Assembly: GCA_947493335.1 (NCBI GenBank)
Contig: CANLQO010000001.1
Span: 930,001-994,000 of the forward strand
Direction: 5' to 3'
DNA length: 64,000 bases
DNA from: an uncultured Paracoccaceae bacterium
GTDB taxonomy: Bacteria; Pseudomonadota; Alphaproteobacteria; Rhodobacterales; Rhodobacteraceae
The stretch's first letter is position 1, and every line of letters starts with the position of its first letter. Below are positions 17,505-27,000 of this stretch, piece by piece. Below the pieces are notes generated by a model. The model worked only from the letters and a program-made list of their open reading frames with translations. It was not told where the DNA came from and did not search any database. The position numbers were made by a program, and so were the translations under genes.

Positions 17505-19326
17505 AACTGAAGCAGGCGCGATGGCGCCGGTCGTGGCCTTTGCATTGGTCGGCGTATTGGGTGTGGGCAGCCAATGGCTTGCCTGGCGGTTACGCATGCC
17601 CGCGATTGTGTTGATGTTGGCGGCGGGGATCTTGGTCGGTCCCGTGCTTGGCATCTTCAACCCGGCGCGGGATATTGGGCCGCTGATGGGGCCAATGATC
17701 AGCATCGCGGTGGCGATTATCCTGTTCGAAGGCGGCATGACGCTGAATTTCCACCAGTTGCGTGATGCGGCGGTGGGGGTCAAACGGCTGGTCTTTGTGG
17801 GTGCTCCACTGGGTTGGATCACAAGTGCATTGGCGCTGCACTATGGCGCCGGGCTGTCGTGGCAAACCTCGGCTGTGTTTGGCGGGATTATGATTGTCAC
17901 GGGCCCCACCGTGATTGCCCCCTTGTTGCGGACTGCAAGGCTTTCACGCAGGCCAGCGGCGCTTTTGCAGTGGGAAGCCATTGTGAATGATCCAATCGGT
18001 GCGCTGGCGGCGGTGCTGGCGTTCGAGGTTGTGGTTGTTCTGAACACTGCGGCGACAGTCGGTGCCGCAGTCAGCGATCTCATCATCGGGATCGGTATTG
18101 CGACCGTACTGGGTGCCGCCGGTGGCTATGGTTTGGCGCATGCGTTCAAGCAGGGTTGGGTGCCGGAATACATGAAGGTTCCGGTCCTTTTTGCGCTGTT
18201 GCTGGCGGTCTTTGGCGTTTCGGACGCCGTTCTGCACGAAAGCGGTCTGCTGGCTGTCACAATCATGGGGATCGTGATCGCGAATGCGAACCTGCCAAGC
18301 TACGTCGAATTGCGCCGTTTCAAAGAGCACGCGACGGTCCTTCTCGTCTCTGGCGTGTTTATCCTCTTGGCTGCAAGCCTTGATTTCGCGGCACTTGGCG
18401 CGCTGGATTGGCGGGCGGCGGTTTTTGTGGCGGCAGTTGTACTTGTGGCGCGGCCGTTGACGGTTTTTGCGTCGCTGGCCGGTTCGGGTCTACCTTGGCG
18501 GGAACAGGTTCTTGTTGCCTTTACCGGGCCACGTGGCGTGGTTCTGGTGGCTGTGGCGGGGCTGTTCGGTGAGCGGCTCTTGTCGCTTGGGCTGGAAGAT
18601 GCGGGTCTGATCGCACCTTTGGCGTTTGTGCTGGTCGCCTTCACGGTTGTCGTGCACGGCTTCACCCTTGCACCGTTTGCACGCGCCCTCGGGCTGACAG
18701 GAGCGGACACACCAGGGGTTATCATCATAGGTGGATCAGATTGGACCACAGCCCTTGCAGAAGCCCTGGCGCGCGCAGAGGTGCCGGTTTTGATGACCGA
18801 CCCCAACTTTGGCCATTTGCGGGCCGCACGGGCGGCAGGCATCCCGACCTTTAGCGGCGATATCCTGTCAGAGGGCGCCGAACAGCGGTTGGAACTTGTC
18901 AGCTATGCCACGTTGATTGCGGCGACTGACAATGATGCCTACAACACGTTGGTGGCGACCGATCTCGCGCCCGAATATGGTCGCGAAAACGTCTTTCAGG
19001 TCGCGCGCGCAAAATCCGACAATGCAAGACATCAGCTTCCCGCCACGCTGGGGGGCAAGGCATTGGGGGTCGACGCGACGTTTGCAGAGATGGAGACGAT
19101 GTTTCGACAGGGATGGACGTTTCGCACTACGCGCCTGACCGAGGAGTTCTCGTTCGAGGATTGGCGTGCGGAGCGACCTGAGGCACGTCTGGTCGCGCGG
19201 ATATCGGCCAAAGGCGAAATTCGGTTGGTTAGTCGGGATGGGGATGTCAAACCCGCACCTGACGTGCGCGTGCTTTCGTTCCGTCCCCCGGATGCCGACG
19301 AGGGCAATCAGCCACCTGCTGGGTAG
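17494..19326 (+). CDS. CPA1/NhaP-type Na+/H+ antiporter with C-terminal nucleotide-binding domain
   Basis: This 610-residue protein has about 12 transmembrane segments over the first 400 residues, with the exchanger motifs ILFEGGMTLNF and WEAIVNDPIGALAAVLAF (the ND pair typical of CPA1). A cytosolic RCK/TrkA-N-like domain follows (GVIIIGGSDWTTALAEAL, later LIAATDNDAYNTLVA) with a further beta-rich tail. The nucleotide-binding part probably gates transport by NAD(H) or a dinucleotide. Whether it moves Na+ or K+ cannot be told here. It overlaps dgt by 11 bases. Confidence 0.92.
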   Translation: MAIETEAGAMAPVVAFALVGVLGVGSQWLAWRLRMPAIVLMLAAGILVGPVLGIFNPARDIGPLMGPMISIAVAIILFEGGMTLNFHQLRDAAVGVKRLVFVGAPLGWITSALALHYGAGLSWQTSAVFGGIMIVTGPTVIAPLLRTARLSRRPAALLQWEAIVNDPIGALAAVLAFEVVVVLNTAATVGAAVSDLIIGIGIATVLGAAGGYGLAHAFKQGWVPEYMKVPVLFALLLAVFGVSDAVLHESGLLAVTIMGIVIANANLPSYVELRRFKEHATVLLVSGVFILLAASLDFAALGALDWRAAVFVAAVVLVARPLTVFASLAGSGLPWREQVLVAFTGPRGVVLVAVAGLFGERLLSLGLEDAGLIAPLAFVLVAFTVVVHGFTLAPFARALGLTGADTPGVIIIGGSDWTTALAEALARAEVPVLMTDPNFGHLRAARAAGIPTFSGDILSEGAEQRLELVSYATLIAATDNDAYNTLVATDLAPEYGRENVFQVARAKSDNARHQLPATLGGKALGVDATFAEMETMFRQGWTFRTTRLTEEFSFEDWRAERPEARLVARISAKGEIRLVSRDGDVKPAPDVRVLSFRPPDADEGNQPPAG

Positions 19327-19381
19327 ATGACTGTGCCAGTCGTACCGGCTGACACGTTGAATATGCGTCTCTGGCTACTCG

Positions 19382-20563
19382 CTAAGGCAAAAGTTCGGCT
19401 GGATCGACCGATTGCAGGCCGCGCCGCGTCTCGAAATGCAAAAAGCTGGGGTCTCCGGCGCGGACCTTGCCGATGGTCTGGCCCCGACCCACGCTGTCGC
19501 CTTTGGCCACGGTCAGATTATCAAGGTTGGTATAGACGGTCAGCAGGTTGTTTGCGTGTTTGATCACGACAATGGCCACGCCATTGGTGTCGGTCGTGAC
19601 AGCCGCAACAGAACCGCCGTCAGCGGCTTTAACGGCTGTCCCTGCGGCCACGCCGATGTCGATGCCTTCGTTCCGCCCCGGAGCATATTCACGGATCACG
19701 GTGCCATTGACGGGTCGCACCAGCGTCGCGCTGGGGTTGCTGGCCGCCGGGGCGGGCGCAGGTGTGGACGCGCCGGTGTCCGGCGTGGCCGGTGCAGGAA
19801 GTGTGGCGGTTGCCGGCGCTGGCGTTTCAGCCGGCAGCGGGGTCGTCGCACTGGGCGGCGTTGGTGTCGGAGAGCCGGTGCCCGGTTCGGGCACGGGCTG
19901 AGGCGTCACGGGCCGCCGGGCCCCGGCTTGTGGGATCAGCAGGAAAGCACCTTCGCGGATCGTCAGGTCCGATCCAAGGCTGTTCCATTCGGCGATGTTG
20001 GACACCGGCACGCCATAAAGGCGGGCAACGGAAAAGACAGTTTCGCCGCGTTGGACCTTATGGCGGATCGGTTCAACACCCGTTGTCACAGCAACCGGCG
20101 CAGGCGTCGCGGCAGGAGTTGCGGGTTGTTCGCCGACGCGGTCAAGCGCGGTTGTGGCGATTGCGGTCACATCCAGCGGCTGGATTGGACCGGTTGAGGG
20201 AGCACCAGTCGCGGGCGACGGTTCGGCGACGCGCCCCGGAAGAGCCAAGAGCTCGCCCGCGCGCAGTGCCGTATCGGGAGCCAGACCGTTAAAGCGGGCA
20301 AGTTCCCCGGCGTTCTGTCCAAGGCGATTTGCGACAGCGTTCACAGTATCGCCGGACCGCGCAACGGCAACCTGGTAATTGGGATAAGATATCACGCCCC
20401 GGTCATCGGGGGCGGGACGGTCGGGCAGGTTTGCAACCGCCTCTGACGTATCAAAACCGTCGCCGAGGTCGCGCAAGTCAAAATCGGGCAGGCCGCCTTC
20501 GCAGGCTGCCAAAACGGCAATGGCACCCGTGGTCATCATCAGCCGGAGGGGGTGGCGTGTCAT
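19382..20563 (-). CDS. nlpD: NlpD-like LysM/LytM lipoprotein
   Basis: A 393-residue lipoprotein (lipobox AVLAAC, Cys21). Two LysM modules bind peptidoglycan: YQVAVARSGDTVNAVANRLG near 64 and HKVQRGETVFSVARLYGVP near 167. A Pro/Thr/Ala-rich linker leads to a C-terminal LytM/M23 domain. That domain reads NEGIDIGV where active enzymes have H-x3-D, and YTNLDN where they have Y-x-H, while HFETR is kept. It is thus degenerate, like E. coli NlpD, which activates amidases rather than cutting itself. It is downstream of surE-pcm, the classic order. Confidence 0.87.
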   Translation of the reverse strand: MTRHPLRLMMTTGAIAVLAACEGGLPDFDLRDLGDGFDTSEAVANLPDRPAPDDRGVISYPNYQVAVARSGDTVNAVANRLGQNAGELARFNGLAPDTALRAGELLALPGRVAEPSPATGAPSTGPIQPLDVTAIATTALDRVGEQPATPAATPAPVAVTTGVEPIRHKVQRGETVFSVARLYGVPVSNIAEWNSLGSDLTIREGAFLLIPQAGARRPVTPQPVPEPGTGSPTPTPPSATTPLPAETPAPATATLPAPATPDTGASTPAPAPAASNPSATLVRPVNGTVIREYAPGRNEGIDIGVAAGTAVKAADGGSVAAVTTDTNGVAIVVIKHANNLLTVYTNLDNLTVAKGDSVGRGQTIGKVRAGDPSFLHFETRRGLQSVDPAELLP

Positions 20564-20614
20564 CTCTGCTCTCCTATCATGCCGCGCCCCTTGTTGACCG
20601 GGGTCGTCGGCGGA

Positions 20615-21253
20615 TTAGTCTTGTCCCAGCCCTTCAAGAAGGGGCACAAAGCGCACCTGGCGCAGCTCGTCGTAGTCAAATCCTGTTTCGGTCCGTGTCA
20701 CACGGATCAATGATTGTACGGCGTCCGATTGGCCCACCGGCAAGACCATGATACCGCCGACGCGCAATTGCGCCAAGAGGGGGCTTGGCGGGTCCTCTGC
20801 GGCCGCGGTTAGCAGGATACGGTCAAACGGCGCTTGTTCTGCGAGCCCGTGACTGCCATCCGCCGTAAAAGCCGTGATATTGGTAATATCCTGAGCGTCA
20901 AAGATGGCCTGAGCCTCATTCACCAACCGTTTGTGCCGGTCGACGGTATAGACGCGGCGGGCAAGCTCGCTGAGGATTGCGGCCTGATAGCCGGAACCTG
21001 TGCCGACCTCGAGCACCTTATGGCGCGGCTGCACATTCAACGCTTGCGTCATGATCCCCACGACGGATGGCTGGCTGATCGTTTGGCCACAGGAGATGGG
21101 CAGCGGCATGTCTTCGTAGGCGCGATCGGCAAAGAGGCCTTTGACGAAGGCGGCACGGTCGACTTTCTCCATTGCGGTGAGGACCCGTGCATCGGTGACA
21201 CCTTTGGACCGCAGCGCATAGAGAAATTGCATTTTGGTTTGCGCGTCGGTCAT
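20615..21253 (-). CDS. pcm: Protein-L-isoaspartate O-methyltransferase
   Basis: Starting at [19 protein letters not shown], whose ATG overlaps the surE stop (ATGA), gives 212 residues. PCMT marks are DRAAFV near 32, [17 protein letters not shown] around 45-62, and the SAM-binding [18 protein letters not shown]. The enzyme methylates isoaspartyl residues to start their repair. It lies between surE and nlpD, as in many Proteobacteria. Confidence 0.96.
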   Translation of the reverse strand: MTDAQTKMQFLYALRSKGVTDARVLTAMEKVDRAAFVKGLFADRAYEDMPLPISCGQTISQPSVVGIMTQALNVQPRHKVLEVGTGSGYQAAILSELARRVYTVDRHKRLVNEAQAIFDAQDITNITAFTADGSHGLAEQAPFDRILLTAAAEDPPSPLLAQLRVGGIMVLPVGQSDAVQSLIRVTRTETGFDYDELRQVRFVPLLEGLGQD

Positions 21254-22035
21254 GCAAAGACGTCCTGCATCGCGGCAAGTGCTGTGTGGTCGGTCAGATC
21301 TGCCCGCATTGGCGTGACCGAGATATATCCTTCGAGATTTGCATGCACATCGGTGCCAGGCGCAGTGGGGATGTGTTGCGGGCCGCCCTTGATCCACAAG
21401 AAGGTGCGGCCGTTGGGTGCCATGCTCGCCTCCATCCCGAAGGCTGGGCCGGGGCGCAGACCTTGGGCGACCATGCGCGAGCCTTTGACGTTAGCGGCGG
21501 CGACGGGGGGGATGTTGACGTTGTAGAACATCTGGTAGTCCGCACCGCCCCATTCGGCACGATCGAGAAGGGTTTGAACACAGGCCGCGCCATGGATCGC
21601 CGAGGCCTCGAACGGGTCGGCAAGATTGGCGTTGGCTGGCCCGAAGAACTGACTGATGGCGACGGCGGGCAGGCCCTGAAGTGCGGCCTCCATCGCGGCA
21701 CCGATGGTGCCGGAATAGAGCGTATTGTCAGCTGCGTTATTGCCCCGGTTGACGCCCGAGAGAACGAGATCGGGCTGGGCGTCTGGCATCACGTGATAAA
21801 GGGCGGCGAGAACGCAGTCGGCAGGAGAGCCTTCGGCTGCGAAACGGCGCGGCGCCAATTCAGAAATCATCATCGGCTTGGTGTAGCTGATGCAATGGCC
21901 GACGCCGGATTGCTCGAACGCGGGTGCGACTGTCCAAACTTCACCAGAGGGTCCTGCGAGGGTTGTCGCAATGGCCTCTAGCGTGGCGAGCCCCGGGGCG
22001 TTGATCCCGTCGTCATTGGTGATGAGAATGCGCAT
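21250..22035 (-). CDS. surE: 5'-nucleotidase SurE
   Basis: The family start [16 protein letters not shown] sets the first codon, giving 261 residues; the longer upstream frame runs through an intergenic repeat. Metal ligands are Asp8-Asp9 in TNDDG, then the serine in the [11 protein letters not shown] region and Asn in [21 protein letters not shown]. SurE is a divalent-metal survival-protein phosphatase acting on nucleoside monophosphates. It is followed by pcm and nlpD in one overlapping unit. Confidence 0.97.
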   Translation of the reverse strand: MRILITNDDGINAPGLATLEAIATTLAGPSGEVWTVAPAFEQSGVGHCISYTKPMMISELAPRRFAAEGSPADCVLAALYHVMPDAQPDLVLSGVNRGNNAADNTLYSGTIGAAMEAALQGLPAVAISQFFGPANANLADPFEASAIHGAACVQTLLDRAEWGGADYQMFYNVNIPPVAAANVKGSRMVAQGLRPGPAFGMEASMAPNGRTFLWIKGGPQHIPTAPGTDVHANLEGYISVTPMRADLTDHTALAAMQDVFA

Positions 22036-22136
22036 GAAGGCCCCCGGGCAGTGCGATGGCTTGGGTGTAGGACGCAATGTAGGGGATGTGAAGCGGCGGC
22101 GTGGCAGAAGCGGGTGGCTGTGACGTTGTTGCGTCA

Positions 22137-22190
22137 GGACGGGGGTGCCGCTGTTGCCCTGAAGGGCAATGCGCCCCACCCACCGTCCCG
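22137..22190. repeat. Palindromic intergenic element, copy A
   Basis: A 54-base imperfect palindrome with outer arms GGACGG and CCGTCC and an inner hairpin TTGCCCT-GA-AGGGCAA. It matches the element at 31836-31899 in its outer parts (GCCGCTGTTG and GCGCCCC-CCCACCGTCCCG), while the inner stem differs but remains paired in both. It lies between the SDR stop and the surE start on the minus strand. Confidence 0.6.
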
Positions 22191-22243
22191 AAACCCCTGT
22201 GACCCCGGCCAGCCGGTCCCGACAGCCGCGTGTCCAATTGGGA

Positions 22244-22885
22244 TTACCCGAGGATGTCGGACAAGAGGCGCGTGGCTTCGGACGCAGGCGCGGCAAGGGC
22301 ATCGCGTGGCTCACCAGGATAGAACCGGGCACGGGTCGCCGTGGCCATGGGCGCGGGCGTCAGGATTTGCACCGATGGACCATTTTTGGCCGCCTCGGCC
22401 TGCCAGCTTCGTGCCAGCGCCGTTTGCGCAGCTTTGGTCGCGCCATAGGCACCGAAGAATTGCGCGCCCGCGCGGGGGTCATCCAGGAAGACTGCGCGCC
22501 CGGACTGCCCCAGTAGCGGCGCAACATAGGCGATCAACCTTTGGGTGGCAGTAATGTTGACGTCAACGGATTTGGCCAAGTCCCTTGCGCCAATGTGATC
22601 GGCCGGGGCAAGCGGAGCGGCATGGATTGCGGCATGTACCCAAAGGTCCAGTTTGCCCCAGCGGTCAAAGATTCCGCGACACAACTGTTGCATGGCGGCG
22701 TCGACGGTAATGTCCATTGGCGCAAGCGTGGCAGCGCCGCCGGAGGCCTGGATCTGGTCATCCAGTTCTTCCAGTGCGCCGGTTGTCTTGGCGACCGCGA
22801 TGACGTGATGCGACGGGGCAAGGGCTGCGGCGATGGCCGCGCCCAGACCGCGCGAGGCACCGGTGATAAGGGCTGTTTTGGTCAT
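22244..22885 (-). CDS. Short-chain dehydrogenase/reductase
   Basis: The 213-residue classical-type SDR has the cofactor loop [12 protein letters not shown] (8-19), a VHAA motif in place of NNAG, and the catalytic YGATK. It lacks the usual serine context, reading [19 protein letters not shown], so activity is not certain. Compared with 250-residue enzymes it is slightly short at the C-terminus. Substrate unknown. It is upstream of surE but separated from it by 208 bases containing a palindromic repeat. Confidence 0.85.
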   Translation of the reverse strand: MTKTALITGASRGLGAAIAAALAPSHHVIAVAKTTGALEELDDQIQASGGAATLAPMDITVDAAMQQLCRGIFDRWGKLDLWVHAAIHAAPLAPADHIGARDLAKSVDVNITATQRLIAYVAPLLGQSGRAVFLDDPRAGAQFFGAYGATKAAQTALARSWQAEAAKNGPSVQILTPAPMATATRARFYPGEPRDALAAPASEATRLLSDILG

Positions 22886-22936
22886 GCGCTCGCTTTAGGC
22901 TGTAGCAGGGCGTTTGGCAATCAAGGCTTTGGGCCA

Positions 22937-23200
22937 TCACCCCGGGATATGCAAGCGATGGGTCTGGCCCCGCGTATCGGCCATGACGATGCTATTGTCA
23001 TCCAGGGTTGTCACCGTGAGGCCGAAGGCGGTCTCTCCGATTTTGACCCGAACAATCGTGCCACCGGCATCACGCAACAGGGCCGCACCGCCTTCGGCGT
23101 CGGAGATGAGCCCAATCAGTGCCACGCCATTCAGCGGCAGTGCATCGGGGATGGCAGCCGCGGCTGCCACTTGCGGCGGTGTTTGAGGCTCTGTCGCCAT
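22937..23200 (-). CDS. Small PulC/PilP-like protein
   Basis: An 87-residue soluble protein. The stretch LNGVALIGLISDAEGGAALLRDAGGTIVRVKIG followed by GLTVTTLDDNSIVMADTRG resembles the HR/PilP-type beta domain found in GspC and PilP. It has no transmembrane anchor and no secretion genes nearby, so it is more likely a stand-alone remnant or small regulator. The start lacks a strong ribosome site. Function unknown. Confidence 0.6.
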   Translation of the reverse strand: MATEPQTPPQVAAAAAIPDALPLNGVALIGLISDAEGGAALLRDAGGTIVRVKIGETAFGLTVTTLDDNSIVMADTRGQTHRLHIPG

Positions 23201-23321
23201 GAATTTCCGGACCAGTTAGACCGTCGAAAGTACGACGGCGTCGGCGATATGGACCTGAATTCACGGGTGCGCAAGAGGGATACGCTGCGTTGCGGCGAAA
23301 CGTCTCGTGCTGTGGCGAACC

Positions 23322-23717
23322 TTAGCCGAAGAGCGGGCTGCCGTCCTCTTTCAACAATGGCCCGTCAGGCGGATTTTCAAGCAGCGGCAACACGGTTTCC
23401 GAAGGCCGGCAAAGGGCAACGCCGCGTGGGGTGCAGACGATGGGGCGGTTCACCAAAACCGGATCGGCTACCATGGCATCGAGGATCTCTTCGTCGCTCG
23501 CGTCTGGAAGGCCACGGGCCGCTGCATCGGTTTTGTGGGTGCGCAACGCATCGCGCGGTGAAAGGCCCGCGGCGGCAAAGAGTGCTATAAGCTGCGGGCG
23601 GGTCCAGCCGGTTTGCAAATATTCGATGATCACCGGTTCGGTGCCGGTTGCACGGATCGCTGCCAGCACATTGCGGGATGTGCCGCAGGCAGGGTTGTGG
23701 TGGATGACGGTCGTCAT
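23322..23717 (-). CDS. arsC: Glutaredoxin-dependent arsenate reductase
   Basis: Starting at MTTVIHHNPACGTSRN, preceded by AGAGG, the product has 131 residues. The catalytic cysteine is Cys11 in NPACGTSRN; the three arginines of the family are represented in the GWTRPQL, NRPIVCTPRG and LCRP segments. It reduces arsenate to arsenite using glutathione/glutaredoxin. No arsenite efflux gene or arsenic-type ArsR is beside it, so it stands alone. Confidence 0.94.
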   Translation of the reverse strand: MTTVIHHNPACGTSRNVLAAIRATGTEPVIIEYLQTGWTRPQLIALFAAAGLSPRDALRTHKTDAAARGLPDASDEEILDAMVADPVLVNRPIVCTPRGVALCRPSETVLPLLENPPDGPLLKEDGSPLFG

Positions 23718-23839
23718 GGAAGCCTCTTGTTGGTTCATGGCGCAGCATAAAGCATGCCATGCCGCGTGCCAGAGCCGACGACAACCAATCGTTAAGGATG
23801 ATTTGGTAGCCCAAGATGACCCAAGCGAAAGGTGGACGC

Positions 23840-24262
23840 ATGCAGCAGCATTCTGAAAGGCAGAACGCCGCGGTGGTAACCCCGCAATTTGAAGATTCGG
23901 GATTGTTCAAGTCGGAGATCGTGCAGGTAAACATCACGCTTTCTCCGCAGGTTCATATGAATGTCAGACAGGACATGGTTGTCACGGGTTACACGGCGAA
24001 CGGATTGGCCTTTGATGTGCTTTTCGCGGGACGGCGGAAGGCAGCAGCGTCATGGCTATTGAAATACCTTGCCGACTTGCGGGCCAAAGGAAAAGAGGCA
24101 GAACATGTCCGGGTGCCGGTCCGTGTGGAAGGGGCCTGGCGGACGACCTTTGCGCCTGATCCTTCTGGATGGGAAACCCGACGGCGACAATTGGTGGCAG
24201 GTGTGTGGACAGTGCAGACGCCCAACGGGGCCCGGACGTTCGGGGAACGGCCGGTGCGCTGA
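23840..24262 (+). CDS. Hypothetical soluble protein
   Basis: Start chosen at ATG 23840 because AAGGTGG lies upstream at suitable distance; an in-frame ATG at 23816 is possible. The 140-residue product is soluble and mainly beta, with a central GYTANGLAFDVLFAGRRKAAASWLLKYL segment and a basic middle (RAKGKEAEHVRVPVRVEGAWR). I recognise no family. It is transcribed away from arsC and followed by a non-coding stretch. Confidence 0.65.
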   Translation: MQQHSERQNAAVVTPQFEDSGLFKSEIVQVNITLSPQVHMNVRQDMVVTGYTANGLAFDVLFAGRRKAAASWLLKYLADLRAKGKEAEHVRVPVRVEGAWRTTFAPDPSGWETRRRQLVAGVWTVQTPNGARTFGERPVR

Positions 24263-24715
24263 CCGGGTCATTTGGTTTCGCCGCCAACGGGCAGGGCATC
24301 GGGCGAAAGATTGGCCTTGGTGCGTAAGGGCACGTCTGCTTGTCATTGGGTTCGTGCTTCCGGTTGTTAGTCGCCGGAGATTTCACCGCGCTTGTTCTTG
24401 GCGTGGGTTTCTAGTCGCAGGAGTGGGCTTTGATGCGCCGGCGAATATGGTGCGCGCAATTTGACGTGGTCGGCGTGTCGAATATGTCGATGACCGGTTG
24501 TTGCACGCATTTGCGCCAACGGGCGGTTGCTTTGATATTTCAGCAGAACCACCTGATGACAACGTGAGCGCAGTGAACGAGACGGGCCGGCTTATGTCCG
24601 GCGAAATTGCGCGCAAAAGATGGGGTGACGTCTGAAGAGCGGTGTGTGTTTCGGACCCTTGAGGTCGTGATCTTCGCGGCGGAACACGCGGCAAGTTGAG
24701 GCACGTCGACGGCGC
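24263..24715. other. Intergenic stretch, no gene seen
   Basis: About 450 bases between a plus-strand hypothetical gene and the purF stop. Short frames exist on both strands (for example a 61-codon minus-strand frame ending at 24367) but lack ribosome-binding sites and have shadow-like composition. I see no terminator with a T-run after purF and no structured RNA I can name. The region could be decayed coding DNA. Confidence 0.5.
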
Positions 24716-26176
24716 TTATTCGGCGGCTTCTTTTCCCTGAAAGCCCTGTTCGATCATGTCTGACGGGGCAACAGGGTATTCGCCGGAGAAACAGGCATCA
24801 CAATAGGCGGGCGCGGATGGATCGCGGCCCTTGGCCTCGCCCACAGCGCGGTAGAGGCCGTTCAACGTGATGAATTTAAGGCTGTCGACGCCCAGATGGT
24901 CGCGCATTTCCTCTTCGGTCATGGTCGCGGCAAGCAGTTTTTCGCGCTGTGGCGTATCGACGCCATAGAAACAGGGCCATGCGGTTGGGGGGGAGGCGAT
25001 GCGAAAATGCACCTCTGCGGCCCCGGCATCCAGAATCATTTCCTTGATTTTGCGACTGGTGGTGCCGCGCACGACACTGTCGTCGACAAGGATGACACGT
25101 TTGCCCTTGATGAGCGCCCGATTGACATTGAGTTTCAACCTAACACCCATGTTCCGGATGCTTTCCGTCGGCTCAATGAAGGTTCGCCCCATGTATTGAT
25201 TACGGATGATTCCCATCGCGTAGGGGATGCCACTTTCCAGTGAGTAGCCAATGGCGGCCGGTGTGCCGCTGTCGGGGACCGGACAGACCAGATCAGCCTC
25301 GACCGGGGCCTCTTTCGCAAGCTCGCGGCCGATGTTTTCGCGGGTCTCATAGACAGATCGACCACCAAGAGATGAGTCCGGGCGGCTGAAGTAGACGTGT
25401 TCGAAGATGCAAAAGCGCGGTTTAGCGGGGCGGAATGGATGATGACTTTCGACGCCTTTGGAGGCCGAGATTACCACCATTTCGCCCGGTTCAATCTCGC
25501 GCACAAAATCCGCCCCAATGATATCGAGTGCACAGGTTTCTGATGCCAGCGCCCAGCCATCGCCGATCTTGCCCAAGACAAGCGGACGGACGCCAAGAGG
25601 GTCACGACAGCCAATCAACTTGGTGCGGGTCATGGCAACGACGGAAAACGCCCCTTCGACCTTGCGCAAAGCCTCTTCCATGCGATCGGGGATCGTGCGG
25701 CCCATGGAACGGGCCATCAGATGGATGATGCATTCACTGTCAGAGGAGCTTTGGAAGATTGAGCCGCGCTCAATCAACTCGCGGCGCAGGGACAAGGCGT
25801 TGGTGATATTGCCGTTGTGAGCGATTGCGGCGCCGCCCATGGCAAATTCGCCGAAGAAAGGTTGCACGTCGCGGATGGCCGTCTGACCCTTTGAGCCGGC
25901 GGTGGAATACCGCACATGGCCTATGCCCACATCACCGGGCAAGCGTTCCATCATGGCGGGCGAGGTAAAGTTGTCGCGGACCAGTCCCATGCGGCGGGCT
26001 TGATGAAAGCCGCTTTCGGGATGATGGGTCACTATGCCGCCGGCCTCTTGCCCGCGGTGTTGCAGGGCGTGCAGACCAAGGGCCACAAAGTTTGCTGCAT
26101 CTGTGACACCGACAACGCCGAAGACGCCACATTCCTCTCGCAACTTATCATCGTCAAAGGGATGGGCGGGGGGCAT
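24716..26176 (-). CDS. purF: Amidophosphoribosyltransferase
   Basis: Starting at MPPAHPFDDDKLREECGVFG gives 486 residues with the nucleophile Cys16 exposed after removal of a short propeptide, as in the Bacillus-type enzyme. The N-terminal glutaminase domain shows HALQHRGQEAGG and HNGNITN; the PRTase domain shows VILVDDSVVRGTTSRKI. It makes phosphoribosylamine from PRPP and glutamine, the first step of purine synthesis. cvpA, its usual neighbour, lies upstream but is separated here by a VPLPA-CTERM gene. Confidence 0.96.
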   Translation of the reverse strand: MPPAHPFDDDKLREECGVFGVVGVTDAANFVALGLHALQHRGQEAGGIVTHHPESGFHQARRMGLVRDNFTSPAMMERLPGDVGIGHVRYSTAGSKGQTAIRDVQPFFGEFAMGGAAIAHNGNITNALSLRRELIERGSIFQSSSDSECIIHLMARSMGRTIPDRMEEALRKVEGAFSVVAMTRTKLIGCRDPLGVRPLVLGKIGDGWALASETCALDIIGADFVREIEPGEMVVISASKGVESHHPFRPAKPRFCIFEHVYFSRPDSSLGGRSVYETRENIGRELAKEAPVEADLVCPVPDSGTPAAIGYSLESGIPYAMGIIRNQYMGRTFIEPTESIRNMGVRLKLNVNRALIKGKRVILVDDSVVRGTTSRKIKEMILDAGAAEVHFRIASPPTAWPCFYGVDTPQREKLLAATMTEEEMRDHLGVDSLKFITLNGLYRAVGEAKGRDPSAPAYCDACFSGEYPVAPSDMIEQGFQGKEAAE

Positions 26177-26351
26177 GGAATCGGTCAAGGTGGCAGCCTT
26201 CAATCCGGGAACATCTGGCGCAGCTTTAGCGCTTTGGCGCGGTCGTGTCACGGGGGAGATGTGACAGATTTGCGACGGCCTTCGTGGGGTGGTTCTGAGC
26301 CGCAACAGATGGGGCGATTTGTTTGCCGGACAAGGCCCAAAAACGAGAAAA

Positions 26352-26371
26352 GGCGCACCTGACGGCACGCC
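26352..26371 (-). terminator. Rho-independent terminator after the VPLPA-CTERM gene
   Basis: On the minus strand GGCGTGCC and GGTGCGCC pair (two wobble pairs) around a GTCA loop and are followed by TTTTCTCGTTTTT. It begins 26 bases beyond the VPLPA-CTERM stop and so separates that gene from purF. Confidence 0.65.
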
Positions 26372-26397
26372 CGTTCCCGTGGGGGTTCGAATATCGG

Positions 26398-26988
26398 TTA
26401 GCTGCGGGTGCGGCGGCCGCGCAGTGTCAACGCGCCAAGTCCGCTGAGAAGCAAAAGGCCACCGGCGGGAAGAGGGATTGCCGTCAGCGCGTTGACGGTG
26501 ATTTCACCGACTTTGACGCCACGATTGCCAGCTGCGTCCGGCTCTAGACCAAAAATGGTGAAGCTGGACACGCCGCCCGTCGGGATCAGGCTGGTGAAGT
26601 CAATATTCACAAAGCTGCTGCCTGCAGCGGCGGGCAAGGTAAAGACCGTCGACACACCACCGATGGTGATACCGAATTGCTCGGTTTGGCCACCAGACTC
26701 GAAGATCAGGCCGCTGATCTGGTCAACCAGCGTCGTGCCGAAGTCAAACGTCAGCGACTCGCCCAGACCCAACCGGCCACCTTCAGGATTGCCTGTCACG
26801 CCGAGACCATTGTTTGTGACGGCGACATTGCCAACCGCGCCGGTGACCGTCATGTCGACCCCGCCAGAAGAGTAGTTGATTGTCGCGCCGTTCGTGCCGC
26901 TGGCCTGAAAATTGTAGGTCACAGTGGCCGCAGAAGCGGCGCTGGCGGACAAGACGACGGCTGCAATAAGGGCTGTCAGAAACTTCAT
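26398..26988 (-). CDS. VPLPA-CTERM sorting domain surface protein
   Basis: The 196-residue exported protein has a Sec signal peptide (about 1-20, ending ASAASA) and a beta-rich body (TVTYNFQASGTNGATINYSS, GLIFESGGQTEQFGITIGG). The C-terminal tripartite signal is AIPLPAGGLLLLSGLGAL followed by RGRRTR. This is the VPLPA-CTERM signal recognised by an exosortase in Rhodobacteraceae. No exosortase is in the window. An exact TTAA-N7-TTAAC CtrA-type site precedes it, and a terminator follows. It sits between cvpA and purF, which are normally adjacent, and was probably inserted. Confidence 0.9.
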   Translation of the reverse strand: MKFLTALIAAVVLSASAASAATVTYNFQASGTNGATINYSSGGVDMTVTGAVGNVAVTNNGLGVTGNPEGGRLGLGESLTFDFGTTLVDQISGLIFESGGQTEQFGITIGGVSTVFTLPAAAGSSFVNIDFTSLIPTGGVSSFTIFGLEPDAAGNRGVKVGEITVNALTAIPLPAGGLLLLSGLGALTLRGRRTRS

Positions 26989-27000
26989 CTCAATACCTCT

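Noticed and set aside
23322-23717. Arsenic resistance operon with the ArsR at 48692
   Set aside because: They are 25 kb apart, and that ArsR lacks metal-binding cysteines and pairs with SRPBCC genes.
24367-24552. 61-codon minus-strand frame in the purF-downstream gap
   Set aside because: No ribosome site, atypical codons and no recognisable homology.
26177-26368. 64-codon extension of PurF
   Set aside because: The propeptide and Cys16 position fit the ATG at 26176; the extension overlaps the terminator of the neighbouring gene.
26380-26400. GGTTCGAAT string resembling a tRNA T-loop
   Set aside because: No acceptor, D or anticodon stems can be built around it.
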